Shown here piece by piece: positions 49,260-57,240 of a stretch of 64,000 bases of DNA (within the stretch, counting starts at the first letter, position 1; every line of letters starts with the position of its first letter). Source of the DNA: Saccharopolyspora_D taberi (lineage in GTDB: Bacteria > Actinomycetota > Actinomycetes > Mycobacteriales > Pseudonocardiaceae). The notes under the pieces were generated by a model. The model made no database searches. It worked only from the letters and a program-made list of their open reading frames with translations, and was not told the DNA's origin. The DNA lies in contig NZ_BAAAUX010000029.1 in assembly GCF_039534165.1 (NCBI RefSeq), forward strand, positions 1-64,000. Direction: 5' to 3'. A program made the position numbers and the translations under genes.

Positions 49260-51551
49260 TCAGCCGAACAGCTTCGGCAGTGTTCCCTCCCAGGCCTCGC
49301 GCAGCTCGGCGAGCGGGATGTCGGCGACGTCCTGGATCTCCAGGCTCTGCGAGCCGGCGTCGGCGACGCCGACCTTGGCCCACGGCAGCGAACGCGCGCT
49401 GCACATCTCGGTGAACCGCAGCTCCTCGCTGCGCGGCACCGCGACCAGCACCCGGCCCGCCGACTCGGAGAACAGCCAGACGAACGGGTCGGCGCCCTCC
49501 GGCAGCACCACCCGCGCGCCGGTCTCGCCGATCAGCGCGGTCTCCACCAGCGCCTGCGCGAGACCGCCGTCGGACAGGTCGTGCGCGGCCGAGATCATGC
49601 CGTCGCGGGAGCCCGCGACCAGCACCTCGGCCAGCAGCTTCTCCCTGGCCAGGTCGACCCGCGGCGGGGTGCCGCCGAGGTGGTCGTGCACGACCTTGGC
49701 CCACTCCGAACCGCCGAACTCCTCGCGGGTCTCCCCGAGCAGGATCAGCGTCTCGCCCTCCTCGCCGCCGATGCCGGTGGGGATGCGGCGGGTGACGTCG
49801 TCGATGGTGCCGAGCACGCCGACGACCGGGGTGGGCAGGATCGGCTTGGCGCCGGTCTGGTTGTAGAAGCTGACGTTGCCGCCGGTGACCGGGATGCCCA
49901 GCTCCCGGCAGCCGTCGGCCAGCCCGCGCACCGCCTGCTGGAACTGCCACATCACGCCCGGGTCCTCCGGCGAGCCGAAGTTCAGGCAGTTGGTGACCGC
50001 CAGCGGCGTCGCGCCGGTGACCGCGACGTTGCGGTACGCCTCGGCCAGCGCCAGCTGCGCGCCCGCGTACGGGTCGAGCCTGGTGTAGCGGGCGTTGCAG
50101 TCGGTGGCGACCGCGATGCCGCGGCCGGTCTCCTCGTCGACCCGCAGCACGCCGCCGTCGGACGGCTGGGCGAGCACGGTGTTGCCGCGCACGTACCGGT
50201 CGTACTGGTCGGTGACCCAGGCCCGCGAGCACAGGTTCGGCGAGGCCGCCATCCGCAGGACGGTCTCCCGCAGTTCGTCCGGGGTGGACGGACGAGCCAG
50301 CGTGTTCGCGCTGTCGGCGGCGATCAGGTCCTGCTCGGCCGGGCGCTCCACCGGGCGCTCGTAGACCGGGCCCTGGTGCGCGACGGTGCGCGGCGGCACG
50401 TCGACCACCAGCTCGTCGTGCCAGTAGATCTCCAGGTTCTCGCCCTCGGTGACCTCACCGATCACGGTCGCGGTGACGTCCCACTTCTCGCAGACCTTCA
50501 TGAACGCGTCCACGTCGTCGGGCTTGACGACCGCGCACATGCGCTCCTGGGACTCGCTGGACAGGATCTCGGCGGGGTTCATCCCCTTGGCGCGCAGCGG
50601 CACCTGGTCCAGGTCGACCCGCATGCCGCCGTCCCCGGCGGAGGCCAGCTCGGAGGTGGCGCAGGACAGGCCGGCGCCGCCGAGGTCCTGGATGCCCACG
50701 ACCAGGCCCGAGTGGTACAGCTCCAGGCAGCACTCGATGAGCACCTTCTCGGCGAACGGGTCGCCGACCTGGACGCTGGGCAGCTTCTTGCGGCCCCCCT
50801 CGGACTCGTCGCCGTCGAAGGTCTCCGACGCGAGCACCGAGACGCCGCCGATGCCGTCGAGGCCGGTCCGGGCACCGAACAGGATGATCTTGTTGCCGGT
50901 GCCGCTGGCGTGCGCGAGGTGCAGGTCCTCGGTCTTCATCACGCCCACGCACATGGCGTTGACCAGCGGGTTGCCCGCGTAGCTCTCGTCGAAGACGACC
51001 TCACCGCCGATGTTGGGCAGGCCCAGGCAGTTGCCGTAGCCGCCGACACCGGCGACCACGCCGGGCAGCACCCGCTTGGTGTCGTCGGCGTCGGCCGGGC
51101 CGAAGCGCAGCGGGTCGGCGACCGCGACCGGGCGCGCGCCCATCGCCATGATGTCGCGGACGATGCCGCCGACACCGGTGGCCGCGCCCTGGTACGGCTC
51201 GACGTAGGACGGGTGGTTGTGGCTCTCCAGCTTGAAGGTCACCGCCCAGCCGTCGCCGATGTCGACCACGCCGGCGTTCTCCCCGATGCCCGCGAGCATC
51301 TTGGCCCGCATCTCGGGCGTCGTGGTCTCGCCGAAGTACTTCAGGTGCACCTTCGACGACTTGTAGGAGCAGTGCTCGCTCCACATCACCGAGTACATCG
51401 CCAGCTCGGCTTCGGTGGGACGGCGGCCGAGGATCTCGCGGATCCGGGCGTACTCGTCGTCCTTGAGACCCAGCTCCTTGTAGGGCTGAGGCGTATCGGG
51501 CGTGGACTTCGCGCGCTGAACGCTATCCACGTGGAGGTCGGTGTCGGTCAC
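49260..51551 (-). CDS. purL: Phosphoribosylformylglycinamidine synthase, large subunit PurL
   Basis: The 763-residue small-type PurL works with PurQ and PurS to make FGAM from FGAR, ATP and glutamine-derived ammonia (purine step 4). Motifs: WSEHCSYKSSKVHLKYFGET, LESHNHPSYVEPYQGAATGV, GVGGYGNCLGLPNIGGEVVF, the second-half repeat TNCLNFGSPEDPGVMWQF and AHDLSDGGLAQALVETALI. GTG 51551 overlaps the purQ stop (GTGA), showing coupling. It is the last gene of purS-purQ-purL. Length and motif order are normal for Gram-positive PurL. Confidence 0.97.
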   Translation of the reverse strand: MTDTDLHVDSVQRAKSTPDTPQPYKELGLKDDEYARIREILGRRPTEAELAMYSVMWSEHCSYKSSKVHLKYFGETTTPEMRAKMLAGIGENAGVVDIGDGWAVTFKLESHNHPSYVEPYQGAATGVGGIVRDIMAMGARPVAVADPLRFGPADADDTKRVLPGVVAGVGGYGNCLGLPNIGGEVVFDESYAGNPLVNAMCVGVMKTEDLHLAHASGTGNKIILFGARTGLDGIGGVSVLASETFDGDESEGGRKKLPSVQVGDPFAEKVLIECCLELYHSGLVVGIQDLGGAGLSCATSELASAGDGGMRVDLDQVPLRAKGMNPAEILSSESQERMCAVVKPDDVDAFMKVCEKWDVTATVIGEVTEGENLEIYWHDELVVDVPPRTVAHQGPVYERPVERPAEQDLIAADSANTLARPSTPDELRETVLRMAASPNLCSRAWVTDQYDRYVRGNTVLAQPSDGGVLRVDEETGRGIAVATDCNARYTRLDPYAGAQLALAEAYRNVAVTGATPLAVTNCLNFGSPEDPGVMWQFQQAVRGLADGCRELGIPVTGGNVSFYNQTGAKPILPTPVVGVLGTIDDVTRRIPTGIGGEEGETLILLGETREEFGGSEWAKVVHDHLGGTPPRVDLAREKLLAEVLVAGSRDGMISAAHDLSDGGLAQALVETALIGETGARVVLPEGADPFVWLFSESAGRVLVAVPRSEELRFTEMCSARSLPWAKVGVADAGSQSLEIQDVADIPLAELREAWEGTLPKLFG

Positions 51552-52249
51552 GCTGCCACCAGTGCATCCAGGACGGACAGGAACATGCCGAGACCGTCGT
51601 CGGTCGGTCCGGTCAGCGGGTCGATCGCGTGCTCGGGGTGCGGCATCATGCCCGCGACCCGGCCGCGGGCGTCGGTGATGCCCGCGATGTCGCGCCGCGA
51701 CCCGTTCGGGTTCTCCCCCGCGTAGCGGAACAGCACCCGGCCCTCGCCCTCCAGCTCGTCGAGGACGGCCTCGTCGGCCACGTAGTTGCCCTCGCCGTGC
51801 TTGATCGGGACCAGCAGCTCGGCGCCCTGCTCGTAGCGGGTGGTCCAGGCGCTGGAGTTGTTCTCGACCTTGAGCCACTGGTCGCGGCAGACGTAGTGCA
51901 GGCCCTCGTTGCGGGTCAGCACGCCGGGCAGCAGCCCGGCCTCGCACAGCACCTGGAAGCCGTTGCAGACGCCGAGCACCGGCATGCCCTTGCCCGCGGC
52001 CTCGACGATCTCGGTCATCACCGGCGCGAACTTCGCGATCGCGCCGCAGCGCAGGTAGTCGCCGTAGGAGAACCCGCCGGGCACCACCACGGCGTCGACC
52101 CCGCGCAGGTCGTGGTCGCCGTGCCAGAGCGCGACCGCCTCGGCCCCGGCGCGGCGGACCGCGCGCTGCGCGTCGACGTCGTCGAGGGTGCCGGGGAAGG
52201 TGACGACGCCGATCCTCGCCCCTGCGCTCATGTTCTCTCCCGCGCTCAT
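51548..52249 (-). CDS. purQ: Phosphoribosylformylglycinamidine synthase, glutaminase subunit PurQ
   Basis: A 233-residue class I glutaminase that supplies ammonia to PurL. The nucleophile is Cys in VLGVCNGFQVLCEAGLLPG; the His-Glu pair is in GMMPHPEHAIDP. The early motif is VVTFPGTLDDVDAQRAV. The ATG 52249 overlaps the purS stop (ATGA). A second ATG at 52231 repeats the same start (MSAGENMSAG), because ATGAGCGCGGG is followed by ATGAGCGCAGGG. Either could be used; the first is chosen because of the coupling with purS. Confidence 0.96.
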   Translation of the reverse strand: MSAGENMSAGARIGVVTFPGTLDDVDAQRAVRRAGAEAVALWHGDHDLRGVDAVVVPGGFSYGDYLRCGAIAKFAPVMTEIVEAAGKGMPVLGVCNGFQVLCEAGLLPGVLTRNEGLHYVCRDQWLKVENNSSAWTTRYEQGAELLVPIKHGEGNYVADEAVLDELEGEGRVLFRYAGENPNGSRRDIAGITDARGRVAGMMPHPEHAIDPLTGPTDDGLGMFLSVLDALVAA

Positions 52250-52485
52250 GCGTCCGCCCGGCGCACGGTGAAGTCCTCGATCACGGGGTTGGCGAGCAGG
52301 GTCTCGGCGATCCTGGCGATGGTGGCGTCGTCGACGTCGTCGGCGACCTCCAGCTCGAATCGCTTCCCCTGGCGGACCTCGGAGATGCCCTCGAAACCGA
52401 GCCGGGGCAGCGCATTGGCCACCGCCTGACCCTGTGGATCGAGGATCTCCTGCTTCGGCATGACGTCGACAACGACTCGGGCCAC
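52246..52485 (-). CDS. purS: Phosphoribosylformylglycinamidine synthase subunit PurS
   Basis: A 79-residue subunit that bridges PurL and PurQ. It has the characteristic start ARVVVDVMPKQEILDPQGQA, then GFEGISEVRQGKRFELEV and a final helix-strand (AETLLANPVIEDFTVR). GTG 52485 follows GGAG. It is the first gene of purS-purQ-purL, with coupled stops and starts. The upstream 248-bp gap is shared with the divergent small secreted protein gene. Confidence 0.96.
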   Translation of the reverse strand: MARVVVDVMPKQEILDPQGQAVANALPRLGFEGISEVRQGKRFELEVADDVDDATIARIAETLLANPVIEDFTVRRADA

Positions 52486-52668
52486 TGGTGCTGCTCCCGG
52501 TTTCCGTGCGGATCCACCGCCCGCGCGCGAGCCGGTGGATGGCCAGCAGTACCGCCAAAGGGTAACTGACCTGGGAGTTCACCCCGGAACACAGGGAGGC
52601 CCGGGTGCGGCGTGGCTCACGTCACGACGACGTCACCCAACCGGTCGGACCGGGCGGCGCACCCGATG

Positions 52669-52712
52669 GTTGCTAGCTAACCTTCCGATGCTGTTTCTGG
52701 TTAATGATTAAC
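52669..52712. promoter_or_regulatory. Two GTT-N7-AAC sites in the purS/secreted-protein gap
   Basis: GTTGCTAGCTAAC (52669-52681) and GTTAATGATTAAC (52700-52712) share GTT and AAC ends, and their starts are 31 bp apart (three helical turns). The second is a perfect 6-1-6 inverted repeat. They lie 22-65 bp before the start of the secreted protein gene. The regulator is unknown. Confidence 0.4.
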
Positions 52713-52733
52713 TAAACGGAGAGGATTCCGACC

Positions 52734-53105
52734 ATGCGCAAGTCCGTTCTGGCCGCCCTGCTCTGCGGGTTCGCCTTCGCGACCGCGGCACCCGCGCTGG
52801 CCACCGCACCGGCCGACCAGCCACCGCTGACCGTCGACAAGTCGGTGGTCCGCGCCGGGGAGCAGCTGGAGCTCGACCTGGAGCACGGCGAGGAGGTGTT
52901 CGGCTGGATCTCGTCGCCGGCGTTCGTCCGCACCGGCGAGCACCCGGTCGGGGCGGACGAGGGCGTGGCGCGGCTGGTGGCCGACCGCGACGGCCACGCC
53001 CACGCGACCGCGACCATCGCCGAGGTCCCGGCAGGCACCTATCCGGTCCACACCCGGGTCGGCGGCGGGGCCGGGCCGCAGCTGGAGATCACCGTCGTGG
53101 AGTGA
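52734..53105 (+). CDS. Small secreted protein of unknown function
   Basis: A 123-residue exported protein. Residues 1-25 are a clear signal peptide (KSVLAALLCGFAFATAAPAL). The remainder is a single beta-rich domain that looks Ig-like (LTVDKSVVRAGEQLELDLEH, EVPAGTYPVHTRVGG). It has no Cys apart from the signal peptide and no lipobox. The ribosome site is GGAGAGG. Two GTT-N7-AAC sites precede it. No family is recognised with confidence. Confidence 0.75.
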   Translation: MRKSVLAALLCGFAFATAAPALATAPADQPPLTVDKSVVRAGEQLELDLEHGEEVFGWISSPAFVRTGEHPVGADEGVARLVADRDGHAHATATIAEVPAGTYPVHTRVGGGAGPQLEITVVE

Positions 53106-53163
53106 CCGTTCGCCGGTAGCGAGAACCCTCGCTGGAGCTTCCGGGGGCGGCCAAGGTGAGCAC

Positions 53164-54222
53164 ATGAGACTTCTCGTGCTGGGTGGCACCGAGTTCCTGT
53201 CCTACGCGGTGGCCGACGACGCCGCGCGGCGCGGCCACGAGGTGGTGTGCGCCGCCCGCGGGGTCAGCGGCACCGTCCCCGCGGGGGCGCGGCTGGTCCG
53301 GGTGGACCGCGAGGTCGGCGTGGAGCCCCTCGCGGGCGAGCGGTTCGACGCGGTCGTGGACGTGGCGCGGATGTCGTACCGCTGGGTGCGCGACGCGCTC
53401 GCGGCGGTCCGGGCCGACCACTGGACCTTCGTGTCGACCATCAACGTCTACAAGGACACCGCGGTCCCCGGCCCGGAGCTGCTGGAACCGATCACCGAGG
53501 AGACCTCCGACAACAGCCCGGAGGTCTACGGCGGGGTGAAGGTGGCCAGCGAGAACGCGGTCCTCGACGCCCTCGGCGACCGCGCGCTGATCGTGCGGCC
53601 CGGGCTGATCACCGGTGCGCGGGACGTCCACGACCGGTTCGGCTACTGGGCGAACCGGCTCAGCCGGGGCGGCCGGGTCGTCGTGCCCGACGTTCCGGCG
53701 CAGCCGATCCAGCAGATCGACGTTCTCGACCTCGCGGGCTGGATCGTCGACTCCGCCGAGCGCCGCACGACCGGGATCTTCGACGCCGTGGGGCCGGTGC
53801 TCCAGCTCGGCGCCCTGCTCGGGGAGATCGCCGAGGCGGTCGCGCCGGAGGTGCGCTCCGATTCGGTCGGCCCGGAAGTGCCCTCCGACTCGGTCGGCCC
53901 CGAAGTGCCCTCCGACTCGGTCGGCCCCGAAGGCACTGCGCTGGTGGGCATCGCGCCCGAGCACCTCGTCGAAGCCGGGGTGGCGCACTGGGCGGGACCG
54001 AAGTCGCTGCCGCTGTGGGCACCGGACACGCACCAGGGCTTCGTCTCGCGGGACGGTTCCGCGATCGTCGCGGCCGGCCTGCGGACGCGACCCGTCGCCG
54101 AGACCGCGCGCGTAGCGTTGGACACCGAGCGCGGGCTGGGCGTGGACCGCGAGCGCAAGGCCGGTCTCACCGCCGAGGAGGAGGCCGAGCTGCTGGCGAC
54201 CCTGCCGCACCGCATCTGGTGA
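53164..54222 (+). CDS. NAD-dependent epimerase/dehydratase with internal repeat
   Basis: A 352-residue extended short-chain dehydrogenase-like protein. The Rossmann start is LLVLGGTEFLSYAVADDAAR, and a degenerate Gly-rich loop (GGTEFL) is present. Later pieces FVSTINVYKDTAVPG, VYGGVKVASENAVLDAL and RPGLITGARDVHDRFGYW fit the SDR-extended/reductase type. The usual Tyr-x3-Lys is present as YGGVK. A three-copy 27-nt tandem repeat (53851-53931) inserts VPSDSVGPE-type units near residue 230, an insertion not expected in this fold. The gene is followed by the MBL gene after 65 bp. The substrate is unknown. Confidence 0.82.
   Translation: MRLLVLGGTEFLSYAVADDAARRGHEVVCAARGVSGTVPAGARLVRVDREVGVEPLAGERFDAVVDVARMSYRWVRDALAAVRADHWTFVSTINVYKDTAVPGPELLEPITEETSDNSPEVYGGVKVASENAVLDALGDRALIVRPGLITGARDVHDRFGYWANRLSRGGRVVVPDVPAQPIQQIDVLDLAGWIVDSAERRTTGIFDAVGPVLQLGALLGEIAEAVAPEVRSDSVGPEVPSDSVGPEVPSDSVGPEGTALVGIAPEHLVEAGVAHWAGPKSLPLWAPDTHQGFVSRDGSAIVAAGLRTRPVAETARVALDTERGLGVDRERKAGLTAEEEAELLATLPHRIW
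53851..53931 (+). repeat. In-frame 27-bp tandem repeat, three copies
   Basis: Units at 53851-53877, 53878-53904 and 53905-53931 encode VRSDSVGPE, VPSDSVGPE and VPSDSVGPE. The last two are almost identical at DNA level, so the expansion is recent. Confidence 0.9.
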
Positions 54223-54287
54223 ACGGTCCATTTCGGACACGCCCGCTGTGGCACAGTGAAACTGCTGCGAGAGAAGGGAAACCGACG

Positions 54288-54923
54288 TTGCAGATCACCC
54301 ACTTCGGACATTCGTGCGTGCTGCTGGAAACCGGATCGGCCCGGCTGCTGCTCGACCCCGGCACCTTCGCCACCGGCTTCGAGGACCTGCGCGACCTGGA
54401 CGGCGTCCTGATCACCCACCAGCACCCGGACCACCTCGACTTCGACCGGGTGCCCCAGCTGCTGGAGGACAACCCGCACGCCCGCTTCGTCACCGACCCC
54501 GAGTCGGCGGAGATCGCCGAGAGCAAGGGGTTCGGCGTCACCGCGGTCCAGCCCGGTGACGTGCTGACCTTCGGCGGCACCACCGTGGACGTGGTCGGCG
54601 GCAAGCACGCGGTGATCCACCCCGACCTGCCGCTGGTCGACAACGTCGGGTTCCTGGTGGACGGCGGCGGCTTCTACCACCCGGGCGACTCCCTGCACGT
54701 CCCGCAGCAGCGGGTCGACGTGCTGGGGCTGCCGACCGGGGCGCCCTGGCTCAAGCTCTCGGAGGCGGTGGACTTCCTGCGCGCGGTCGCCCCGCGGGTC
54801 GCGGTCCCGATCCACGAGGCGGTGCTGGCCCGGCCGGAGATGCACTACCGCTTGTTCGAGCAGCTCGGGCCGAAGGGCACCGACCTCGCCGTGCTCGACC
54901 GGGAGCGCGCCAGCGGGGTCTGA
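54288..54923 (+). CDS. Metallo-beta-lactamase fold hydrolase (UlaG/L-ascorbate lactonase-like)
   Basis: A 211-residue MBL-fold protein. It opens LQITHFGHSCVLLETGSARL and has the zinc motif THQHPDHLDF (His-x-His-x-Asp-His), then GGKHAVIHPDLPLVDNVGF with a metal His and FYHPGDSLHVP with the bridging Asp. HEAVLARPEMHY supplies the last His. It resembles short UlaG-type or YtkL-type hydrolases. The start is TTG 54288 with GAGAAGGGA 8-10 nt upstream; no ATG is available before the conserved HFGHSC. The substrate is unknown. Confidence 0.85.
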   Translation: MQITHFGHSCVLLETGSARLLLDPGTFATGFEDLRDLDGVLITHQHPDHLDFDRVPQLLEDNPHARFVTDPESAEIAESKGFGVTAVQPGDVLTFGGTTVDVVGGKHAVIHPDLPLVDNVGFLVDGGGFYHPGDSLHVPQQRVDVLGLPTGAPWLKLSEAVDFLRAVAPRVAVPIHEAVLARPEMHYRLFEQLGPKGTDLAVLDRERASGV

Positions 54924-54932
54924 CGTGCCGGC

Positions 54933-55301
54933 TCAGTCGTCGATGTCGTGCCGGTCGTCGTCATGGCCGGGCACGTCGTCGAGGTCCCGGCCGTCGCCGA
55001 GGTCGTCCCGGTCGTCGAGGTCGTTGACGTCGTCGGGGTCGTTCACGTCGTCGCAGTCGTCGAACCGGTCGTCCACGTCGAACCGGTCGTCCCGGTCGTC
55101 CCAGTCGTTGTCGAAGCGGTCGTCGTCGACGCAGCCGACCGGGGCCGGGGCGGGCGCCAGCTGGTTCGGCTGCACCACGACCGGCTCCTGCGGCGGGGCC
55201 GCGTCGGCGCCGGCCAGCGCGACTCCCGCGCCGCCGAGCCCCACCGCCGCCGTCACCGCCGCGACGATCACCAAGGTCCGCTTGCCGTTCCGAACGCGCA
55301 T
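54933..55301 (-). CDS. Secreted Asp-rich acidic protein
   Basis: A 122-residue exported protein. The signal peptide (TLVIVAAVTAAVGLGGAGVA) is followed by a short Pro-rich linker and then about 60 residues almost entirely of Asp, Arg, Val, Asn, Leu and Phe (DDDRFDNDWDDRDDRFDVDD and onward). The pattern invites calcium or other divalent cation binding outside the cell. The ATG 55301 has AGGACAGG upstream. The coding DNA is a low-complexity run of GTCGTC-type units, prone to length change. No characterised family. Confidence 0.7.
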   Translation of the reverse strand: MRVRNGKRTLVIVAAVTAAVGLGGAGVALAGADAAPPQEPVVVQPNQLAPAPAPVGCVDDDRFDNDWDDRDDRFDVDDRFDDCDDVNDPDDVNDLDDRDDLGDGRDLDDVPGHDDDRHDIDD

Positions 55302-55399
55302 GTCCTGTCCTTCCAGTGCGGTTTCCGCCTGACAGGACCAGCTTCGCGGCGCGGGGTGAAAACCCCCTGAGCCGCCGATGAAGCCGTCTTCATGCGCGG

Positions 55400-56170
55400 T
55401 CAGCTCGACAGCGGATCGGAGTTCCGCACCTCGTTCTCCGGTGTGCGGGGGCGCGGGATCCGCACCGGTCCGGCGTAAGCGCCGTAGGTCGTGGGCACCG
55501 CGCCGTGGTGCAGCGCCAGGTCGACGGCGTCGAGCACCGCCTGCCGCGGACCGGACCGCGGCAGCTCGGCGGCGTCCACCGCGATCCGGATCAGGCGTCC
55601 CCGCCGCGCGGCGCGCGCGACGCCGAGCACCAGCGCCCGGCACCACCAGGGTTCGGCCCGCGCGCTGGAGCCCAGCGCGTGCACGCGGGCGCGGTGCACC
55701 TGGCCGGTGGACAACTCGCGGATCGCCAGCGCGTCCGCGCAGACCTCGAAGCCCTGGCGCCTGAGTGCGGTCAGCGTGCCCGGTGAGGAGAACCAGCGCG
55801 GCGGCACGAACGTGCCGGTGCGCAGGCCGATCCGGTCGAGGGTCGCCAGCGCGGGCAGCAGGCGCAGGCCGGCCTCGTGCGCCGGGATGGTCGCGGACTC
55901 CGAACCGCGCAGCGTCGCGGCCGGGCGGGCGAGGCGGCTGAACACGCGCTTGGCCGACTCGCCACGGCCGAAGCCGTGCAGTTCCACGGTGTCCTGTCCG
56001 CGCTGCCGGTCCCGGATCCAGTCCAGCAGCTGCGGGTCGGGCTGCTGGCGCGGTGCGAACAGCAGCGACATCGGTACTCGGCGGCGGTCCATTTCAGCGG
56101 CGAAGTCCGCGCACTGGTCCAGCGCCCGGTGGTCGAGCCCGGACAGCGACACGACGAGCGGCATGCTCAC
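55400..56170 (-). CDS. DUF2334/polysaccharide deacetylase family protein
   Basis: A 256-residue protein of the NodB-like deacetylase superfamily in its DUF2334 form. It opens with PLVVSLSGLDHRALDQCADF and has LHGFGRGESAKRVFSRL, PAHEAGLRLLPALATLDRIG and FVPPRWFSSPGTLTALRRQG. The metal triad is modified relative to classic NodB, as is usual for this family. It is cytoplasmic by sequence. GTG 56170 and ATG 56164 are both possible starts. In actinobacteria the family often lies near purC, as it does here (110 bp upstream of it in this orientation). Confidence 0.78.
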   Translation of the reverse strand: MSMPLVVSLSGLDHRALDQCADFAAEMDRRRVPMSLLFAPRQQPDPQLLDWIRDRQRGQDTVELHGFGRGESAKRVFSRLARPAATLRGSESATIPAHEAGLRLLPALATLDRIGLRTGTFVPPRWFSSPGTLTALRRQGFEVCADALAIRELSTGQVHRARVHALGSSARAEPWWCRALVLGVARAARRGRLIRIAVDAAELPRSGPRQAVLDAVDLALHHGAVPTTYGAYAGPVRIPRPRTPENEVRNSDPLSS

Positions 56171-56276
56171 GAAAACCTATTGGGCACGCCGCGAGTGTCC
56201 GCCGCCTGACCTGCAAGTGACCCCCGGGCGCCGTTCCGGCGAACGGTCTCGGGGCGCCTTGGCCGGCGGCGCGGGC

Positions 56277-56299
56277 GGGCTAAGCGGCTGCGCCGCCTG
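56277..56299 (-). repeat. Dispersed palindromic repeat overlapping the purC stop codon
   Basis: Read on the minus strand, CAGGCGGCGCAGCCGCTTAG plus CCC differs from the 7351-7373 copy by one base. It encodes the last residues of PurC (GGAAA) and supplies its TAG stop, so the repeat has become part of the gene end. Confidence 0.75.
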
Positions 56300-57197
56300 T
56301 CGGCCAGTCGGCGAGGTCCAGGCCGGTGATCCGCTCGTACGCCTCGACGTAGCGGGAGCGGGTGGCGGCGACGATGTCGTCCGGCAGCGGCGGCGGGGGC
56401 GTGTCGGAGGCGCGGTCCCAACCCGAGGCGTCCGAGGTCAGCCAGTCGCGGACGAACTGCTTGTCGAACGACTCCTGCACCCGGCCGGGCTCGTAGGCGT
56501 CGGCGGGCCAGAAGCGCGAGGAGTCCGGGGTCAGCACCTCGTCGCCGATGACCAGCGAACCGTCCGGCGCCACGCCGAACTCGAACTTGGTGTCGGCGAG
56601 GATCACGCCGCGGGACTCCGCGTGCTCGGCCGCCCGCCCGTACACCTCCAGCGTCACCTCGCGCAGCTGCTCGGCCCGCTGCTGCCCGACCTCGGCGGCG
56701 ACCGCGTCGAAGCTGACGTTCTCGTCGTGCTGGCCCAGCTCCGCCTTGGTCGCCGGGGTGAAGATCGGCTCCGGCAGCCGCGAGGACTCGGTCAGCCCGG
56801 CGGGCAGCTCGACGCCGCAGACCGCGCCGGTCGCGCGGTAGTCGGCCAGGCCCGAGCCGGTCAGGTAACCCCGCGCGACGCACTCGACCGGCAGCATCTC
56901 CAGCCTGCGGACCAGCAGCGCCCGGCCGCGCACCTCGGCCGGGATGCGCGGGTCGTCCCAGGCGACCAGGTGGTTGGCGACGACGTCGCCGAGCAACCCG
57001 AACCAGAAGACGCTCATCGCGGTCAGCACCCGGCCCTTGTCCGGGATCGGGGTGCTGAGGACGTGGTCGAACGCCGAGATGCGGTCGGAGGCCACCAGCA
57101 GCAGGTGCTCGTCGTCCACGGCGTGCAGCTGGCGGACCTTGCCCGCCGCGATCTGGGGGTAATCAGCGAGTGCAGCCACGCCGGGATTCTCCCCCAT
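56280..57197 (-). CDS. purC: Phosphoribosylaminoimidazole-succinocarboxamide synthase
   Basis: PurC (SAICAR synthetase) joins CAIR and aspartate with ATP. The 305-residue protein opens with ENPGVAALADYPQIAAGKVR and has the ATP loop GKVRQLHAVDDEHLLLVASD, ISAFDHVLSTPIPDKGRVLT, the central VECVARGYLTGSGLADYRAT and ILADTKFEFGVAPDGSLVIG. ATG 57197 is 43 bp from the divergent tenA start. The C-terminus (GGAAA) and stop are formed by a dispersed repeat copy. Confidence 0.96.
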   Translation of the reverse strand: MGENPGVAALADYPQIAAGKVRQLHAVDDEHLLLVASDRISAFDHVLSTPIPDKGRVLTAMSVFWFGLLGDVVANHLVAWDDPRIPAEVRGRALLVRRLEMLPVECVARGYLTGSGLADYRATGAVCGVELPAGLTESSRLPEPIFTPATKAELGQHDENVSFDAVAAEVGQQRAEQLREVTLEVYGRAAEHAESRGVILADTKFEFGVAPDGSLVIGDEVLTPDSSRFWPADAYEPGRVQESFDKQFVRDWLTSDASGWDRASDTPPPPLPDDIVAATRSRYVEAYERITGLDLADWPTGGAAA

Positions 57198-57240
57198 CGG
57201 CGGCGGGCACCGACCGGTCGGGGCTGGTATCACTGGCGGC

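Noticed and set aside
52660..52690. Possible IdeR/DtxR iron box near GTTGCTAGCTAACC
   Set aside because: The half-sites are two bases too far apart and the match to the 19-bp consensus is poor.
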